From Sulfobacillus thermosulfidooxidans DSM 9293 (lineage in GTDB: Bacteria > Bacillota > Sulfobacillia > Sulfobacillales > Sulfobacillaceae), in contig NZ_FWWY01000001.1 of assembly GCF_900176145.1 (NCBI RefSeq), positions 2,725,444-2,789,443 of the forward strand: a stretch of 64,000 nucleotides of DNA, read 5' to 3'. The position numbers and the translations under genes are program-made. Below the pieces are notes generated by a model. The model did no database searches and was not told the origin of the DNA. It saw only the letters and a program-made list of their open reading frames with translations. Position 1 is the stretch's first letter; every line of letters starts with the position of its first letter. Shown here one piece after another: positions 8,636 through 17,274 of the stretch.

Positions 8636-9972
8636 CACGCATTCGGAATACCACGGCAGTGACCATGAATGCATCTCGCGATATCGTATCCCCGACCGAC
8701 CTGTGGATAGAAGACCGGAAGATTGTGGCAATAGGACCCTATGGCCATCGTCCTGACCGTGTGATTGATGGGACGGATATGGTCGCGATTCCTGGGCTCG
8801 TGCAGCCGCACATTCATTTGTGTCAAACCTTATTTCGTGGCTTGGCTGATGATTTGTCCTTGTTGGATTGGCTGGAACAACGCATCTGGCCCCTTGAAGC
8901 GGCTTTAGACGAGGATGCTATGCGGGTCTCGGCTCAATTGGGTATTGCTGAACTGCTGGCGGGGGGCACGACAACCATTTTAGATATGGGGTCAGTAAAT
9001 CATACGGAACACATTTTGAACACGATGTTACAGATGGGTATTCGCGGATATTCCGGAAAATGTCTAATGGACCGTCCCAATAAATTTTTGATGCAAAGTA
9101 AAGATGATGCGATGCAAGAAAGTTATGACTTGGCTCACCGGTGGCATGGACAGGATCAAGGACGGGTGCGTTATGCACCCGCGCCCCGGTTTACATTATC
9201 AGCTAGCGATGCGTTGTTTGAAGAGGCCCGCTCACTGGCCGATGCATTCCATACGGTGTTGCATACCCATGGGGCAGAAACGCGCGATGAAATTACTGAA
9301 GGGATAAAACTTCACCGTCGCCCTCCTGTTGCCCATTTATTCGACCTGCAAATTCTTGCCCCATCTGCGGTCATTGCGCATGGCGTGTGGATGAATGCCG
9401 ATGAAGAAAATATGGTGGCCACATCCAACGCTAAACTCGTTCATTGCCCGTCATCCAATCTAAAACTCGGCTCAGGATTTGCTCCGACGGTGCGGTGGCG
9501 CCAAAAGGGTTTGATCTTTGGGATTGCCGCTGACGGAGCACCGTGTAACAATCTACTGGATGGATTTCAAGAAATGCGGACGGCAGCGCTTTTAGCGAAG
9601 CCAGTGTTTGGACCCACCTATTTGTCTGCCCCTGAGGTTTTTGCACATGCCACGATTGAAGGTGCCCGGGTCTTGGGATTGGAAGATGAAATTGGGTCGC
9701 TCGAAGTTGGCAAGCAGGCCGATATTGTTCTCCTTAATTTTCGTGGGCCGCATCATCAATTATGGGATATGACACCGATTTACAGTCAGCTCGTCTATCA
9801 AACGCATGCGAGCGATGTGTATCTTACCATGGTGGCGGGTCAAATTCTTTATGAAAACGGGCGATACACCACCTTGAACCTTGACGAAGTAAAGAGAACG
9901 GCTAGGGAGGCACTGCTCCGTGTGTTACGGCGTGCTGAAATGGAACCCTTATCATCATGGATGACGACGTAG
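8629..9972 (+). CDS. Amidohydrolase-superfamily deaminase (SsnA/AtzA/TrzN/MtaD-like)
   Basis: This 447-residue metal-dependent hydrolase belongs to the nucleobase/triazine deaminase group. Metal ligands are visible as His61 and His63 (QPHIHLCQ), a later His in LHTHGAE, a His in IAHGVWMNADE and an Asp in GIAADGAPCNN. The stretch LFRGLADDLSLLDWLEQRIWPLE is characteristic of the MTA/SAH deaminase, 8-oxoguanine deaminase and atrazine hydrolase branch. The ATG lies inside the amidase stop (ATGTTAA), so translation is coupled. It may supply a keto-substrate to the pathway by deaminating an amino-pyrimidine, purine or triazine. Exact substrate is unknown. An upstream in-frame start at 8476 would lie inside the amidase and is rejected. 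Confidence 0.88.
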   Translation: MLTRIRNTTAVTMNASRDIVSPTDLWIEDRKIVAIGPYGHRPDRVIDGTDMVAIPGLVQPHIHLCQTLFRGLADDLSLLDWLEQRIWPLEAALDEDAMRVSAQLGIAELLAGGTTTILDMGSVNHTEHILNTMLQMGIRGYSGKCLMDRPNKFLMQSKDDAMQESYDLAHRWHGQDQGRVRYAPAPRFTLSASDALFEEARSLADAFHTVLHTHGAETRDEITEGIKLHRRPPVAHLFDLQILAPSAVIAHGVWMNADEENMVATSNAKLVHCPSSNLKLGSGFAPTVRWRQKGLIFGIAADGAPCNNLLDGFQEMRTAALLAKPVFGPTYLSAPEVFAHATIEGARVLGLEDEIGSLEVGKQADIVLLNFRGPHHQLWDMTPIYSQLVYQTHASDVYLTMVAGQILYENGRYTTLNLDEVKRTAREALLRVLRRAEMEPLSSWMTT

Positions 9973-10137
9973 CGTAGTACTTGTGGTCCATGTCGTGACG
10001 TATGATTTGGGCCATCTGTACTTAATATGATGACGATCAGAAAACAGATGACAAATTTCTGATGGGATACACCGAGATCAGACTTCAAATATTGCCGAAT
10101 CCGGCGAGATATGTTAAAGTGCATTCAATTGTTAAAA

Positions 10138-10249
10138 CCTCTTATCGAGAGCGGCGGAGGGACTGGCCCAATGAAGCCCGGCAACCCCCAGATGACTATT
10201 GTCTGGTTGGTGCTAATTCCTGAAAGACCATGTCTTTCAAGATGAGAGG
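10138..10249 (+). promoter_or_regulatory. SAM-I (S-box) riboswitch
   Basis: The canonical S-box core is present: CTTATCGAGAGCGG, then GGAGGGACTGGCCC and ATGAAGCCCGGCAACC. P1 pairs CCTCTTATC (10138-10146) with GATGAGAGG (10241-10249), with one G-U. P3 forms over CCAGATGACTATTGTCTGG. P4 is a perfect TGAAAGAC/GTCTTTCA hairpin. The 3' P1 strand GAGAGGG can instead pair with the downstream CCCTCC, giving the standard anti-terminator/terminator switch. SAM binding should therefore end transcription before the downstream PLP enzyme gene. Confidence 0.96.
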
Positions 10250-10261
10250 GAACGGGTATCG

Positions 10262-10292
10262 CCACCCCTCCCTCGATGGGGGGATTTTTTTA
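10262..10292 (+). terminator. SAM-riboswitch intrinsic terminator
   Basis: The segment CCACCCCTCC, loop CTCGA, then TGGGGGGA followed by seven T forms a GC-rich hairpin (with G-U pairing) and U tract directly after the aptamer. The ATG at 10276 lies within this hairpin, so it cannot be the real start of the next gene. Confidence 0.85.
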
Positions 10293-10314
10293 TGAACATG
10301 AGGAGGCGTTTACC

Positions 10315-11538
10315 TTGAGCCAACAATGGCGAAGGAATACATTATTAGTTCATGCGGGAACCCCTGCATTAGGCGACATCGAGCCGACCGCGTTACCCAT
10401 TTTCCCGTCGACCAGTTATCGTTCTCGCTCAGCTCAAATGTTAGATCAACTGATGGGAGGAGAAATTGAGGGCTTTTCCTATGCTCGTCATGCTAATCCC
10501 AATGTGGAAGCTTTAGTTGATGCGATGAAGCAACTTGAACGGGCCGAGACAGGAATTGCCACCGCTTCGGGAATGGCGGCCATTGATGCTGCTATGTATG
10601 CCACTCATGTTGAACCGGGGGATACCATCTTAGTCAGTCAAGATGTGTATGGCGCGTCACTCAATCTTTTAGGTACCGTTTGGGGTGAAATGGGTGTAAA
10701 GGTGGTCATTGAAGACTTTACCGATCTCACTCATTTTCGGCAACTTCTTGAGGTCCACAAGCCGCGAACGGTTTTATTGGAAACATTATCGAATCCTTTG
10801 TTAAAAGTGTTAGATATTCCTCAAATTGTGAGCTTAGTTCATGGCGTAGGCGCTCAACTAATTGTGGACAACACATTTACCACACCGCTCACAATGCGAC
10901 CTTTGGAATGGGGCGCTGATCTCGTGGTGCATAGTGCAACCAAATATTTGGGTGGCCACGGTGATGCCATGGGCGGTATTGTGCTAGGCCGAGACGAATA
11001 TCATAATCGCCTTCATCAATATTTAAAGTTGCGTGGAGCGGTTTTAGGCCCTTTTGAAGCCTGGTTGATACACCGGGGCCTCCGCACACTCGGTGTCCGC
11101 TTTGAACGGCAGTGTCACAATGCCGCCAAATTGGCTCGGATTTTGCAGGAATCCCAGATATTTAGCCGGGTCTTCTATCCCTTGTTTGCGGACCACCCGA
11201 CGCATGCTGTGGCTGAACGACTATTGCCAGCCGACTTGGGCGGGGCCGTGGTTACACTGGATTTAGGTGGCGGAAAAGAGGATGTGTTTCGGTTTTTGGA
11301 CCATCTTCAATTAGTGGCTTCGGCGACGACGGTTGGAGATATCTACACGTTATGTCTCTATCCTTTAATTGCTTCCCACCGGAATCAAACACCGGAAGAA
11401 CGAGCGAAAATGGGGATTACAGACAGTATGGTCCGGATCTCCGTCGGACTAGAAGATCCGGAAGATATCGCGTTAGATTTAATTCAAGCCGCATCGGCAG
11501 TGCGTATTTCCGATTCGTTGGTCATACAAAAAGACTAG
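10315..11538 (+). CDS. Cys/Met-metabolism PLP enzyme (cystathionine gamma-synthase/gamma-lyase or sulfhydrylase type)
   Basis: This 407-residue fold-type I PLP enzyme has the family's PLP-lysine motif [16 protein letters not shown] (Lys near 202), the N-terminal [10 protein letters not shown] substrate loop and the phosphate-binding [10 protein letters not shown]. Regulation by a SAM-I riboswitch points to methionine or cysteine synthesis, so cystathionine gamma-synthase or O-acetylhomoserine sulfhydrylase is favoured over catabolic methionine gamma-lyase. The sequence alone does not settle this. The start is TTG 10315, preceded by AGGAGG 8 bases upstream. The in-frame ATG 10276 falls in the riboswitch terminator and lacks a ribosome site. 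The stop lies within a palindromic terminator shared with the convergent suf operon. Confidence 0.87.
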   Translation: MSQQWRRNTLLVHAGTPALGDIEPTALPIFPSTSYRSRSAQMLDQLMGGEIEGFSYARHANPNVEALVDAMKQLERAETGIATASGMAAIDAAMYATHVEPGDTILVSQDVYGASLNLLGTVWGEMGVKVVIEDFTDLTHFRQLLEVHKPRTVLLETLSNPLLKVLDIPQIVSLVHGVGAQLIVDNTFTTPLTMRPLEWGADLVVHSATKYLGGHGDAMGGIVLGRDEYHNRLHQYLKLRGAVLGPFEAWLIHRGLRTLGVRFERQCHNAAKLARILQESQIFSRVFYPLFADHPTHAVAERLLPADLGGAVVTLDLGGGKEDVFRFLDHLQLVASATTVGDIYTLCLYPLIASHRNQTPEERAKMGITDSMVRISVGLEDPEDIALDLIQAASAVRISDSLVIQKD

Positions 11539-11558
11539 GCGAGATTTTCGCCTAGTCT
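11532..11558. terminator. Bidirectional terminator between PLP enzyme and suf operon
   Basis: A perfect inverted repeat AGACTAGGCGA / TCGCCTAGTCT flanks a five-base loop. Each arm contains GACTAG, so the TAG stop of the plus-strand gene (11536-11538) and that of the minus-strand Rieske gene (11552-11554) both lie inside the same hairpin. T-runs are short (TTTT in the loop region only), so termination strength is uncertain. Confidence 0.75.
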
Positions 11559-11869
11559 CGTTCTGTGTCAATGAAAATATCATGTCCTTCGACTTTGACG
11601 GGATATGTCCGAATGGGAGCATAGGCAGGAAAATGCTTGGCTTCTCCCGTTCGGACATCAAATTGCCCGCCATGACGGGGACAATGAATCAGATAACCTT
11701 TCAAATCGCCTTCAGCCAAAGAGGCTTCCGCATGTGAACACAAATCATCGGTCGCGAAATATTGGTCTTTGACCCGATATAGAGCAACATCTTCGTTGTC
11801 TAATACCACCAACAAGGGATTTTGTTCTTTAAGTTCTTCAACCGATGCGACTCGAACCCACTTAGCCAA
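11552..11869 (-). CDS. Rieske-type [2Fe-2S] protein at the end of the suf operon
   Basis: This small protein of about 105 residues has the Rieske cluster motif: CSH, then CPRHGGQFD about 17 residues later. It resembles NirD/ferredoxin-type Rieske proteins of 100-115 residues. It has no membrane segment, so it is likely a soluble electron carrier. It is the last gene of sufCDSUB, almost touching sufB, and probably supports or uses the Suf pathway. The start is uncertain: TTG 11869 gives a family-like LAKWVRVASVEEL N-terminus just past the sufB stop. TTG 11878 or 11896 would overlap sufB. AAGGAG within the sufB end can serve as ribosome site. Confidence 0.85.
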   Translation of the reverse strand: MAKWVRVASVEELKEQNPLLVVLDNEDVALYRVKDQYFATDDLCSHAEASLAEGDLKGYLIHCPRHGGQFDVRTGEAKHFPAYAPIRTYPVKVEGHDIFIDTERD

Positions 11870-11870
11870 A

Positions 11871-13271
11871 TTAGCCAATTGCTCCTTCCATCTCAAACTT
11901 AATGAGACGATTCATTTCGACTGCAAATTCCATGGGCAGTTCGCGTGTGAAGGGTTCAATAAAACCAAGGATAATTAAGCGCGTGGCTTCCTCTTCGCTT
12001 AAACCCCGAGCTTGTAAATAGAACAGTTGTTCTTCACTAACTTTGGTGACCGTGGCTTCATGTTCCATTTCGGCCTGGCTGGTTTCCACTTCACTATAGG
12101 GCAGGGTATCATTAACCGATTCGCTGTCCATCAGTAACGTGTCACATTTGACATTAGACTTGGCACCGATAGCGGTTTTATCAAAATGCACCAGGCCCCG
12201 GTAAGTCGTTTTGCCCCCATGTTGGCTAATGGACTTGGAAACAATCGTGGAGGTAGTATTGGGGGCCATGTGAATCATTTTGGCACCCGTATCCTGATGC
12301 TGGTTACGACCCGCCACGGCAATAGACAAAACACTGCCCTTGGCACCTTCTCCCATTAAATACACGGAAGGGTATTTCATCGTGGCCTTGGATCCGATAT
12401 TGCCATCAACCCACTCCATGGTCGCGTTTCTATAGGCGACGGCGCGTTTTGTTACCAGGTTATAAACATTCGGCGCCCAGTTTTGAACCGTGGTATAGCG
12501 CATCCGTGCGCCATCCTTGACGATAATTTCTACGACAGCCGAGTGCAATGATTCCGAATTGTAGCTAGGAGCGGTACAGCCCTCAACGTAATGTCCAAAG
12601 GAATCTTCATCGGCGATGATTAAGGTGCGTTCAAACTGGCCCATGTTTTCCGAATTAATGCGGAAATATGCCTGGAGCGGAATATCGCTTTTGACCCCTT
12701 TCGGGATATAGACGAACGAGCCGCCGGACCAAACAGCGGAGTTAAGCGCGGCAAATTTGTTGTCTTCGGGGGGGATGACCGTACCAAAATATTCGCGCAC
12801 GAGATCGGGGTATTCCCGCAATGCCGAATCTGTGTCGAGGAAGATAATCCCTTTTTCTTCCAAATCCTTGCGAATGGAGTGATAAACTACTTCCGACTCA
12901 TACTGAGCCGACACACCCGCTAAGAATTTGCGTTCGGCTTCAGGAATGCCTAAGCGTTCGAATGTGTCTTTAATGGCTTGGGGCACTTCTTCCCATGTCC
13001 GGCCCTGATTTTCCGATGGTTTGACGTAATAAATAATATCATCGAAATTGAGTTTGCTGAGATCAGCTCCCCAATTTTGCATCGGCTTTTTGTAAAACAC
13101 ATCCAATGCATGTAGACGGAAATCTAGCATCCACTTTGGTTCTTGTTTGATCCGGGATATTTCTTCAACCGTTTCACGGCTTAAACCCCGCGCAAACTTA
13201 AGAACCCCAACATCTCCGTCGTTAAACCCATATTGATATTCTTCGTTGACAATTGTGGGTTTACTAGCCAT
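11871..13271 (-). CDS. sufB: Fe-S cluster assembly scaffold SufB
   Basis: This 466-residue protein is a full-length SufB, the scaffold partner of SufC and SufD for building Fe-S clusters. Family stretches include [44 protein letters not shown] and the C-terminal [21 protein letters not shown]. The start ATG 13271 follows GGAGGGACTTTC. An extension to 13304 has no ribosome site. It lies between sufU and the Rieske gene on the minus strand, in the standard Firmicutes sufCDSUB order. Confidence 0.97.
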   Translation of the reverse strand: MASKPTIVNEEYQYGFNDGDVGVLKFARGLSRETVEEISRIKQEPKWMLDFRLHALDVFYKKPMQNWGADLSKLNFDDIIYYVKPSENQGRTWEEVPQAIKDTFERLGIPEAERKFLAGVSAQYESEVVYHSIRKDLEEKGIIFLDTDSALREYPDLVREYFGTVIPPEDNKFAALNSAVWSGGSFVYIPKGVKSDIPLQAYFRINSENMGQFERTLIIADEDSFGHYVEGCTAPSYNSESLHSAVVEIIVKDGARMRYTTVQNWAPNVYNLVTKRAVAYRNATMEWVDGNIGSKATMKYPSVYLMGEGAKGSVLSIAVAGRNQHQDTGAKMIHMAPNTTSTIVSKSISQHGGKTTYRGLVHFDKTAIGAKSNVKCDTLLMDSESVNDTLPYSEVETSQAEMEHEATVTKVSEEQLFYLQARGLSEEEATRLIILGFIEPFTRELPMEFAVEMNRLIKFEMEGAIG

Positions 13272-13331
13272 GAAAGTCCCTCCTTTGTGTTTGTTGGTGC
13301 ACAACGTTTTGTGTTCTAAAATAACGAGACC

Positions 13332-13754
13332 TTATTCACTCGGTTCTGCCATAGCCTTCTCAAATGCATTGTGTGCTAAAGTGGCGCATTTGACACGGCT
13401 CGGAAATTGGGAAACACCGTGAAGAGCTTCCAAATCCCCTAAGGGAATCTGAGAAGTGCCTCCGGTCACAAAATTTTTAAAATTGGACGTCAATGCTAAG
13501 GCTTCTTCTATGGTTTTGCCTTTAATAGCCTCGGTCATCATGGATGCCGATGCCATACTAATAGAGCAGCCTTGACCACTAAAACGGATATCTTGAATTT
13601 TTCCATCTTGAAGCAACAGTTCTAATTGAATTTGATCGCCACAGGTGGGATTGAGTAGACCCACAACTTTCGTGGGATGATCCAAATGGCCATAGTTTCG
13701 TGGCGACTGATTATGATCCAAGATGGTTTCCCGATAAATTTCATCTAAGTTCAT
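13332..13754 (-). CDS. sufU: SufU-type sulfur transfer / scaffold protein
   Basis: This 140-residue IscU-fold protein is of the Firmicutes SufU type. In Bacillus, SufU takes persulfide sulfur from SufS. Metal-site residues are visible: NPTCGDQ (Cys and Asp near 40), SGQGCSIS (Cys near 63) and VKCATL (Cys near 125). The longer spacer between the second and third Cys fits SufU rather than IscU. Its ATG overlaps the sufS stop as ATGA, giving coupled translation with its partner enzyme. Confidence 0.95.
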   Translation of the reverse strand: MNLDEIYRETILDHNQSPRNYGHLDHPTKVVGLLNPTCGDQIQLELLLQDGKIQDIRFSGQGCSISMASASMMTEAIKGKTIEEALALTSNFKNFVTGGTSQIPLGDLEALHGVSQFPSRVKCATLAHNAFEKAMAEPSE

Positions 13755-14974
13755 CGCTTAAAGTACCTCTTTGTCGCCTCAATGGCATCGACCAATTCGT
13801 CGATATCGCGATCACTATTGTACAGATAAAAGCTCGCGCGTGCCGTGGAACTGACATCAAGCCAATGCATAAGAGGTTGCGCACAATGATGGCCGGCGCG
13901 GATGGCAATACCACGCGAATCAAATACCTGGGCGATGTCATGAGGGTGGATTCCAACAATGTTAAAGGCCACCAGACTAGTGCGGGGATATTCTGGCCCA
14001 TAGACTACGACATCACTCAAATTCGCGAGTCTCCTATAGGCCTCCTCCGCAAGCATCCGACTGTGTTCTTCAATACGCTCCATACCGATGGTTGATAAAT
14101 AGTCTATGGCAGTTCCTAGACCAATCGCCCCGGCAATATGGGGAGTTCCCCCTTCGAATTTAGCGGGCAATTCTGCCCAAGTGGCGTCGTCTCGGTCGAC
14201 ATAGGCAATCATCTCTCCGCCAAACATTACTGGATCTGCGGCTTCGAGTAACGCTTCTTTACCCCAAAGCACGCCAATACCTGTTGGTCCTAACATCTTA
14301 TGTCCGGAAAAAGCCAAAAAATCAATTCCTAACGCCTGAACGTCCGTGGGCCCATGAGGAACCGATTGGGCCCCGTCAACCACCATAATTGCCCCGACTT
14401 GATGAGCCAGAACCGCAACCTCGGCTATGGGATTAATCGTACCGAGGACATTTGAGACGGCGGACAATGTCACAATTCGGGTACGTTCGGTTATCTGTTG
14501 TTTAACGGCTTCAACGGTGATTGTGCCATTAGGCTGCAATTCGATAAATTTCAGCTTGGCACCGACACGTTTGGCTAACTGTTGCCATGGGATAAGATTA
14601 GAATGGTGTTCCATGGGAGAAAGGACGATTTCATCGCCAGCTTCTAAGAATTTATCTCCCCATGCCCGGGCAATCGTATTCAGGCTTTCGGTGGTGCCAC
14701 GCGTAAAAATTACTTCACGAGGCGATTTGGCATGGATAAAACGCGCAATCTTCTCCCGGGCTTCTTCCATTGCCGTCGTGGCCTCTTCAGCCAGGGTGTG
14801 TACGCTACGCAAAACATTGGCATTGGTCGTTTCATAATATTGCACCAACCGGTCAATGACGCTTTGGGGCTTTTGTGAGGTTGCAGCCGAGTCCAAATAG
14901 ATCAACCGGTGTCCATTAATTTGCCGTTTTAAAATGGGAAAATCCACGGTAATATCGACCAATGCCGTGATCAT
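13751..14974 (-). CDS. sufS: Cysteine desulfurase SufS
   Basis: This 407-residue group II cysteine desulfurase is PLP-dependent and produces persulfide sulfur for cluster assembly. Visible features are VVDGAQSVPH, the PLP lysine in AFSGHKMLGPTGIGVLWG and the catalytic Cys in the RAGHHCAQPLMHWL loop. The start is ATG 14974, which overlaps the sufD stop as ATGA and has AAAGGAAG upstream. The longer in-frame version from 15004 lies inside sufD and is not preferred. Confidence 0.96.
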   Translation of the reverse strand: MITALVDITVDFPILKRQINGHRLIYLDSAATSQKPQSVIDRLVQYYETTNANVLRSVHTLAEEATTAMEEAREKIARFIHAKSPREVIFTRGTTESLNTIARAWGDKFLEAGDEIVLSPMEHHSNLIPWQQLAKRVGAKLKFIELQPNGTITVEAVKQQITERTRIVTLSAVSNVLGTINPIAEVAVLAHQVGAIMVVDGAQSVPHGPTDVQALGIDFLAFSGHKMLGPTGIGVLWGKEALLEAADPVMFGGEMIAYVDRDDATWAELPAKFEGGTPHIAGAIGLGTAIDYLSTIGMERIEEHSRMLAEEAYRRLANLSDVVVYGPEYPRTSLVAFNIVGIHPHDIAQVFDSRGIAIRAGHHCAQPLMHWLDVSSTARASFYLYNSDRDIDELVDAIEATKRYFKR

Positions 14975-16260
14975 GCGTCCAACTTCCTTTCTACAGATTC
15001 CCATACCGAGTCCCGTAGAATAGGACCGGGTAACGCGTCTACGACGGGCGCCAAGAATCCATGAACATATAACCGGATGGCCTCGCGTTCTGATAACCCA
15101 CGCGCCATCAGATAGAACAGCGCGATTTGATCAATGGGACCCGCACTGGCCGAATGGGCGGCGTAGACATCGTTATCATTTATCAGCAAGGATGGCACCG
15201 CGTCAGCGCGGGACTCATCGGACAACATCAAAGTCTGCTCTTTTTGCCGGCCGTCAGCCTTGATGGCTCCATGTTCGATGTTCGTGATGCCATGAAATGC
15301 ACTGCGCCCTTGATCTTTCATGACGCCCTTGGCGATAATCCGGCTCGTGGTATAAGGAGCCGAATGAACAATCTCCGTATCAAAATCTTGTCGTTGATGA
15401 CCAGATCCGAAAAACACCATGGTGTGGGTACTCTGGGCCCCTTGTTGTATCAAATGCGTTTCATCGCTGGCTATGGTAAGATGGCCCCCGAATTCGCCGA
15501 TGCTCCAGTTCACTGCTGCGTCTTGGTAAACTTGTGCAGAGCGGCGCATAAACACTTCGGCGTTGTTAGAGAGATTTTGCACAGCACCATAATGCACCTT
15601 GGCATCTTCTTTAGCCAAAATCTCAACGACGCTTGAGAACAAGGTTTTGTCCTCAAATTCATTGGAAATATAGCGCTCAATGACAGTAATTTGACTTCCC
15701 GGCTCTGCCACAATCAGGGTGCGCGGGAAAAGGCTGTGCACGTCATGACTAAACTGGCCATAATGAAGAACCAATAAGGGTTCCGCCATTTGGATATGCG
15801 CTGGGACTTTAATATAAAGTCCTTGATCCCAGAGGGCTCCATTTAAGGCTTCCGCTCGACTCATCGGAGACGTAACAATCTGTCCTAAGACTATGCTAAG
15901 CTCTTTTTCATATCTTGCGGCAGCCTCTTGCAAAGGCATGACCACCACACCTTGTGATGCCCAATCTTGGGGTACACTGCTCGCGACAAGACGGTCATTC
16001 GCAAAGGCAACATAAGCGGGTGAAACCATCGATTGTAAGATATCGCGAGGCACCGTGACGCTCGGAAACACTGTGGTTAAGGGGATTTGATCCAATTGTC
16101 GTTCTCTGAGCGGTGTTTTCTCCCGTTTTGGCCACGAGTAATCGGACAGATTGTCTAAATAGGATAAACGCCAATTACGAAGCCAAAGAGGCTCTTGTTG
16201 ACGGTCCAAAGTGAGAGAGCGAATATCTTCAAGCCATTTCACATCGGTCGACGTATTCAT
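14971..16260 (-). CDS. sufD: Fe-S cluster assembly protein SufD
   Basis: This 429-residue SufB paralogue forms the SufBC2D complex. The C-terminal half carries the SufBD core (YGAVQNLSNNAEVFMRRSAQ, GHQRQDFDTEIVHSAPYTTSRI) and ends with LFYLMARGLSEREAIRLYVHGFL, matching the SufB C-terminus. The N-terminal helical part is less conserved, as usual. The ATG at 16260 follows an AGGAGGCTCCC ribosome site, 10 bases after sufC. Confidence 0.95.
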   Translation of the reverse strand: MNTSTDVKWLEDIRSLTLDRQQEPLWLRNWRLSYLDNLSDYSWPKREKTPLRERQLDQIPLTTVFPSVTVPRDILQSMVSPAYVAFANDRLVASSVPQDWASQGVVVMPLQEAAARYEKELSIVLGQIVTSPMSRAEALNGALWDQGLYIKVPAHIQMAEPLLVLHYGQFSHDVHSLFPRTLIVAEPGSQITVIERYISNEFEDKTLFSSVVEILAKEDAKVHYGAVQNLSNNAEVFMRRSAQVYQDAAVNWSIGEFGGHLTIASDETHLIQQGAQSTHTMVFFGSGHQRQDFDTEIVHSAPYTTSRIIAKGVMKDQGRSAFHGITNIEHGAIKADGRQKEQTLMLSDESRADAVPSLLINDNDVYAAHSASAGPIDQIALFYLMARGLSEREAIRLYVHGFLAPVVDALPGPILRDSVWESVERKLDA

Positions 16261-16270
16261 GGGAGCCTCC

Positions 16271-17038
16271 TTACTGCACCTGATTGAGCAATTCGTTGCG
16301 AACCCACTCGTAACCCTTGACTTCCAATTCTTCGGCTAATTGGTAGTCTCCAGACTTGACGACCCGTCCATCCATCATGATGTGCACCACATCGGGTTTG
16401 AGATAGGACAAAATGCGTTGGTAGTGGGTAATGAGGAGCACGCCAAAGTTGGGCCCAGACAAAGACTGCACTCCTTTGGCCACAACTTTTATGGCATCAA
16501 TGTCCAGCCCTGAATCAATCTCATCAAGAATCGCGATACGCGGCTCCAACATGAGCATTTGCAAGATTTCGTTGCGCTTCTTTTCCCCGCCCGAAAATCC
16601 CTCGTTTAAGTACCGATTTGCAAATTTGGGATCCATTTCCAAAAACTCCATAGTCCGGTCCAGTTTATCGCGAAATTCCTTTAAAGGAATTTGATTTCCT
16701 TCACCCCTCCGGGAATTAATGGCGGTTCGAAGAAAATTGGCGGTCGTCACACCGGAAATTTCACTGGGGTACTGCATCGCCAAAAAGAGTCCAGCGCGAG
16801 CCCTGGCGTCCGTTTTCATAGCCAAGACGTCTTGACCGTCTAACAACACTTCCCCTTGTGTGACATGATAGCGGGGATGACCCATCAAGGTTTGGGCGAG
16901 TGACGTTTTGCCCGTTCCATTAGGACCCATAATGGCGTGAATTTCACCCCCCTTAACCGTCAAGTTAACGCCCTTCAAAATGGGCTTGTCATCAATATTT
17001 ACGTGCAGATCTTTAATTTCCAGTACTGGTGCTGGCAT
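16271..17038 (-). CDS. sufC: Fe-S cluster assembly ATPase SufC
   Basis: This 255-residue ABC-type ATPase powers the SufBCD scaffold. Walker A is GPNGTGKTS (about 38-46), the signature is LNEGFSGGEKKRNEI, and Walker B is RIAILDEIDSGLD followed by the H-loop ITHYQRIL. It is the first gene of the suf operon. A sigma-A-like promoter lies 55-82 bases upstream, and AGGAGGGGTTTC precedes the ATG. Confidence 0.97.
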   Translation of the reverse strand: MPAPVLEIKDLHVNIDDKPILKGVNLTVKGGEIHAIMGPNGTGKTSLAQTLMGHPRYHVTQGEVLLDGQDVLAMKTDARARAGLFLAMQYPSEISGVTTANFLRTAINSRRGEGNQIPLKEFRDKLDRTMEFLEMDPKFANRYLNEGFSGGEKKRNEILQMLMLEPRIAILDEIDSGLDIDAIKVVAKGVQSLSGPNFGVLLITHYQRILSYLKPDVVHIMMDGRVVKSGDYQLAEELEVKGYEWVRNELLNQVQ

Positions 17039-17092
17039 GAAACCCCTCCTGCTCCAACCGATTTCCGACTAATTTACTCAGTATTCATATTT

Positions 17093-17120
17093 AGTGTATT
17101 CCACTCCATATAAAAGTCAA
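17093..17120 (-). promoter_or_regulatory. Likely sigma-A promoter of the suf operon
   Basis: Read on the minus strand, TTGACT (17120-17115) and TACACT (17098-17093) are separated by 16 bases and lie about 55 bases before the sufC start. This is a good match to a housekeeping promoter. No IscR or Fur-like site was evident to me. Confidence 0.55.
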
Positions 17121-17235
17121 CCATTGAAAGATTTTCCGAAAACTTGACCCATGAATTTTTGACGTGTTTTAAGTAGGCCGTGATAGGGAAGGACGCGCGT
17201 ATAACGAATAGGCATATATGATTGTGAATAGTGCA

Positions 17236-17244
17236 TGGTATACT
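17236..17244 (+). promoter_or_regulatory. Extended -10 promoter upstream of yqeG
   Basis: TGGTATACT is an extended -10 element about 30 bases upstream of the yqeG ATG. No good -35 is present at the expected distance, which is tolerated with a TG-extended -10. Confidence 0.45.
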
Positions 17245-17274
17245 GAATGAAAATAGAGGAAAGGGGGTCAGTGG

